This document shows, one piece after another, positions 60,151 to 64,000 of a stretch of DNA of 64,000 nucleotides. Each line of letters begins with the position of its first letter. The first letter of the stretch is position 1. The position numbers and the translations under genes are program-made. The notes beneath the pieces were generated by a model. That model was given only the letters and a program-made list of their open reading frames with translations. It did not search any database and was not told where the DNA came from. The stretch spans positions 1,674,001 through 1,738,000 of the forward strand of contig OX579637.1 in NCBI GenBank assembly GCA_951230915.1, given 5' to 3'. The stretch is from Antitrichia curtipendula. Lineage: Eukaryota > Streptophyta > Bryopsida > Hypnales > Leucodontaceae.

Positions 60151-63100
60151 TCACGGGTCCACCTGATTTGCCTTATTCAAATTCACTAAGGCAGCTTCCC
60201 TACTCTTCTTCGGAATCGTTCGTGATTTCGGATCTACTATCTTGGACCAATTCGAATGAACTACGCAAGTTGCATCCACCCAAGTGGGGGGACTGTTTTC
60301 AACAACCCATTTACCATACCAGCAATTCTGATAGCGTAATTCCAGGGTAGTTTCAGAATTATCAGGTCGCCAATATTGAAGCAAGAACTTCTCGTCATTC
60401 ACATCTCCATTCAATCTACATACAGTGGACAATGCCCTATCTAGCCAGACAAGACAGACTGCAGGGTCATCAGGTCTCAGAAGAACCCATGACCCTGGAC
60501 GTATGTCCAGCCAAGGATTGAAGCATTCCAGTGGCGTTTCATTTGCCGGTCCGCAATAAGGTTCCGGGACCTCTTCCTCAGGAATCACGTCCACGGGATT
60601 GACCCTCGGCCCTGCCTGACAAACTTCATCAGGAGCTTGCCTCCAATCGCTGAGTGGCCAGAAACCTTCCACCAATTCCGCAGGACAGTCGGATAATGGC
60701 TCTTTCAACTCACGAAGCACACGATTCCAGTATTCCACATATGGACCAAAGGCAGTTGCAAATCCCTCGCACTTAGACATCCCATTCTGCCAGTATTGAA
60801 TGTACTTTTCTAGTCCTACCATCATAAACCCTTTGTTCAGCGTAGCTTTCCTTGCCATTTCAACGGCCTTCTCTTGATTCTCGCTGGCTTTGGGAACTTT
60901 GCTACCCCACAAAGGCTTGAACGGAACAGGCTTGGGACAGCCTGGAGGGAGCATCGCCCAACCAAACTCGTCTTTCTTCCAGACGCATTGAAAAGGCTTG
61001 TCAGATGGTAGCCAACGTGAATCAACCGCTGACGCCTTAAATTTCATAACAGGGATCCCATCACTGTCCACGTAAAACCTGAAAAGATGCATCTCCCCCA
61101 ATCTAATTAAGCTTGTTGTGCCACTACAAATGTAATCCTTTACAAAGGACTTAAAATCCGCCACCTCTTGTATAAACTCTGGCATGAATGATAGTTCTTG
61201 GGACTGCATGAAGGCTTTCATCAGGTCAGCAATGACAAAGGTGTTTTTGGTCTTCAAGGCCTTAGACAAATGGCTGAAATAAGCGTCGATATCTTCGTGA
61301 GTATGTCCAACGAGTAGGAAACCAACTTGAATTTCCTTGAAGACACCATGCGCAGTTAACAAGGACAAGAACGCCATAAGGTACTGGTTTTTGTTATCCT
61401 TAGCAGAGTTGTCAAGCTGAAGATATAAATGGTTTGGAAGAAGAGAGGCTCCAAGCCGAGCTGCTGGTTCCGTTAAGGTCAAACAATCCATACATCGGGA
61501 CTTTTCTCTCAACAATGCCTCAAACATAGGGTTTGCTGGCGGAAATGAAAATAGGTCACCTGTCTCTCGAATTGGTACACCCTCTAGTCGGCGAAATAGT
61601 TTGGCCAACGACGAAATTGTGGCATTCGAGTCTCCCGGCCAACACGATGGTGCATAGTGGGCATATGCACCATCACCGTGACCATGAACTACCATTCCTG
61701 TTACACTCATTGGTATTTGGCCCAAACCTTGTGTGGCCTTCGTTGTCACGCGCATCCTTGGTAAAGCTGTTTTTGAAGTATCCATCTTATCGTGAATCAC
61801 ACATAATATCTCGCGCGGATTCCTCTTAGACTCCTCACGCCACGATGCATACAAGCGACGGCAAGAAGCTTGGTGATTATGATGTTGAGTTCGTTGCTTT
61901 GTGAATTCCACAAATTCAGGACTCCCTTTGGGTGATTTAAGAAGAAACTGCTGCAGCTGGCCACATGTAGTACATTTTGCAAAAGAACTTCCAACGGGCT
62001 TAATAGAGACATTGTTGAAGTGCTCCTTCCTGATTCTACTAATCGTTGACTGGCTAACAGAAGGAAGGCCGTAGTCAGCATTCAGCTGCACAACCAACAG
62101 GGCTTACATATGAGCAACGAGAGCATCACCATGAAACGTTGCAATAAACTAGACATACAGGAACTCCCAAGGTGAGAAGGACCAAATGACGCAACGGACC
62201 GATCATCCGGAGATCTCCAGATGAGGCTACATGTAAAATCAATGACAAGTGTGAACTCAGAACTAACAATCTATACTTGACAACAAGGCTATGGATGAAG
62301 CACCCGGAGATCTCCGGATGAGTGAACCTGGGAATCCAATCATCAATTAAGCAGATAAGTACTCTCGGTCTGCAATTGACAGATGAAGGTGCGTATACAG
62401 CATCCACAGATATCCGGATGAGGCGTCATAAAATGTCAGAATATGCAAATAAGATCTCTCACTCTACAATCCACAAATGAAGGTGCGGAAGGATCATCCG
62501 ACAATGTCTAGATTATTTGATCAGTGAGAGGAAATAAGATGTAGTACCTCGTTGGCTTCAACACGCCCACGTTTCCAGCAGGCAGAAATTTGAGAGTGTC
62601 CATCCTCCCATTTCCAATATTGCGCATTTGGTGAGGCATTTGATCAACGTTCTCATCAATGATTGCTTTCATTGTTCTAGTTACTTGAATGGTTTGAATA
62701 CGAGGTCGCTTAACGCCCTTGTTTCCATGCACCGCTGAAACGTCGCCACTTTTGTACTTTAGCTGGTAATTATGGAATGAGGACTTTGAAATTCTGTGAA
62801 TTGTGTACCACGCAGTAATGCATACCTCTTGACCTTCTAGTGTGATGACTTTCCGGTTCTGGTCCCCCTCAAAATTATGAACTAGACCGCCAGCAGCAAC
62901 CCCGTATTCGCGTCGGTCGTCAAACAACTTCAAGTAGTATCTCAGCCTTACGAGCAATGTTTGCACCTAAGGAAAGAATTGGCAGCACCGCCTACTGCAG
63001 CATCTGACGGAACTAACCTTACGGATCTCAGAATCTTTAGTTCTGCGAGTGGCCAGGGGATCCTTTACGCAAACACTGGGTTTGCGAACTATGAATCGAT

Positions 63101-63821
63101 AAGGCGCTTTCTCTCTCCCTCCAAGATATGCTAAGGGGTCTTCAGAGGCGGGGAAGGCAGCAAAGTAGTCGACTGTCTCTTTTAACGATCTACCATTAGG
63201 AAACCAGCAATGTGGTAATGGCCAACGAGAATGAGTCATGATGGCATCCTTATTTCCCAAGAAGACATCTAAAACAGTTACACCCAGGTAATGCTCACCA
63301 AGTATACCCCCCTGAAAATGATCATCCGACTTCCAGCAAATTATACGGCCCAATGCCTCAACAATTCCATCAAAGCTCCGCAAATGCACCTCGAGCCCAA
63401 CCCAGTCATCTTAGGGAACAAAGGATGAATAATCCAACGGCGGATCGCCAGATGACTTCTGAGCTTCGGTAGCTAGCCACAACACTGTTTTGCCAAGAAC
63501 ATTTGACAACGATGTAATATCCCTTTGGGCAGGGACCAACATAATACTTTCGGATCCCAGAATAATTGAATGGGGCCGAACCAAAATCAAAACACTCGGC
63601 TCCAGAGATATGTCCACCCCAAGCCACTGGCCCACTGGACAAGCATCCACAACCAATCCTCTTCCAACTTCACCGAATCCCGGAATAGAAAGCTTTACGT
63701 CATCTCCATTGATAAATTGTTGTTAACTATTATAAGTCGATTCTTCATAGCCTTCTCCAGACGAATGTCTATTTGTAAATGGAACTACATCACTGCCATA
63801 GCATTGATTTACGGATTCCAT
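60151..63821 (-). pseudogene. DUF7869-like gene, possible DDE-type transposase, three exons, decayed
   Basis: An ATG at 63821 begins exon 1 (MESVNQCYGSDVV...), which has TAA at 63725 and TAA at 63413 in frame and ends at 63018. A 51-bp intron (62967-63017, GTTAGT...CCTTAG) leads in frame to exon 2, with 'VCITAWYTIHRISKSSFHNY', 'GNKGVKRPR' and 'DENVDQMPHQMR'. Near its end the frame shifts (around 62570), so that 'CWKRGRVEANE' joins exon 3 at 62085 after a 462-bp intron. Exon 3, numbered from 62097, has CTTC (C42, C45), IHDKMD (D103), LQLDNS (D229) and GHTHEDID (H265-D271). The spacing of D103, D229 and D269/D271 resembles an RNase H-like DDE core. These motifs are typical of DUF7869 proteins, which I believe are transposon-derived. 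No partner gene or terminal repeats were found. Confidence 0.65.
62100..62507. repeat. Intronic ~97-bp tandem repeat with CCGGAGATCTCCGG palindrome
   Basis: Blocks beginning 'catccggagatctccagatg' occur at 62204, 62301, 62401 and (degenerate) 62494, spaced 93-100 bp. The perfect palindrome CCGGAGATCTCCGG lies at 62304-62317. The repeat fills most of the second intron of the DUF7869-like gene. Confidence 0.7.
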
Positions 63822-64000
63822 CTGAACTTCCCTACTCAAGAAAAAATCAGCCCAAGGGAAGAGTCCACCGAATGTATAGGATTCCTAGAAATCAAGGAAA
63901 CGTACCAAAGAATCAGAAATAAATAAGTAGGCATATCTGTGCTATTTAAAATCCTAGCTCCACTTGGTGATCTGTCGATGCATACTAAACTGGTATCATA
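63822..64000. other. No gene seen
   Basis: Short end of the window upstream of the DUF7869-like gene. It may hold its promoter; no clear TATA box was identified. Confidence 0.3.

Noticed and set aside
1..64000. CRISPR arrays, rRNA or clear tRNA genes
   Set aside because: None seen; tandem repeats here lack CRISPR repeat-spacer structure and the DNA is plant nuclear in character.

Overview
The window reads as nuclear DNA of a land plant with a large, repeat-rich genome. The evidence is AT-rich sequence between genes, short GT-AG introns, an exon pair from a plant-type alpha-amylase, CACTA elements with CACTACAAGA-type ends, a degenerate CCCTAAA tract, and several transposase families (hAT with BED finger and DUF659, MULE with SWIM finger, a DUF7869-like gene). 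A conifer, fern, lycophyte or bryophyte are all possible; the sequence does not settle which. Almost every gene-like region is a mobile-element gene or a decayed relic.

Layout. 0-9 kb: degenerate tandem repeats, a relic carrying GGGGCGCGGACG-type arrays at both sides (2.9-5.6 kb), and a small Lys-rich/acidic gene on the minus strand split by a 1.66-kb CACTA-type element holding two long hairpins. 9-15 kb: a CACTA foldback MITE nested in a larger foldback element, a 101-bp tandem repeat, and a TTAA-flanked MITE. 15-16.2 kb: three successive exons of an alpha-amylase, with no later exon recognised. 16-25 kb: AT-rich, with a DNA-transposon family ending in TTAACCCCTAA and a poly(A)/(TA)n tract. 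25-32 kb: three homologous copies of an unknown gag-like gene, best read as a younger element inserted in an older one. 33-38 kb: a multi-exon minus-strand pseudogene with a C-terminal N4/N6 DNA methyltransferase-like motif.

40-54.6 kb is the most unusual part. Three minus-strand genes (kinase-like, hAT transposase, coiled-coil/RING) each start 130-300 bp from a 380-470 bp GC-rich array of CGGACG/CGTCCG dyads. A fourth array lies beyond the hAT 3' end. The hAT transposase is open and keeps its catalytic residues; the RING and kinase genes carry in-frame stops and frameshifts. The rightmost array abuts a MULE/SWIM transposase relic on the plus strand (54.6-57 kb), as expected for insertion into it.

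57-60 kb holds a pyrimidine-rich tract and scattered GATCTCC repeats. 60.1-63.8 kb is a DUF7869-like, possibly DDE-type gene with three exons, two TAA stops and a frameshift. Its second intron carries a ~97-bp tandem repeat with a CCGGAGATCTCCGG palindrome. Across the window premature stops are often TAG, the pattern expected if methylated CAG sites decayed to TAG.
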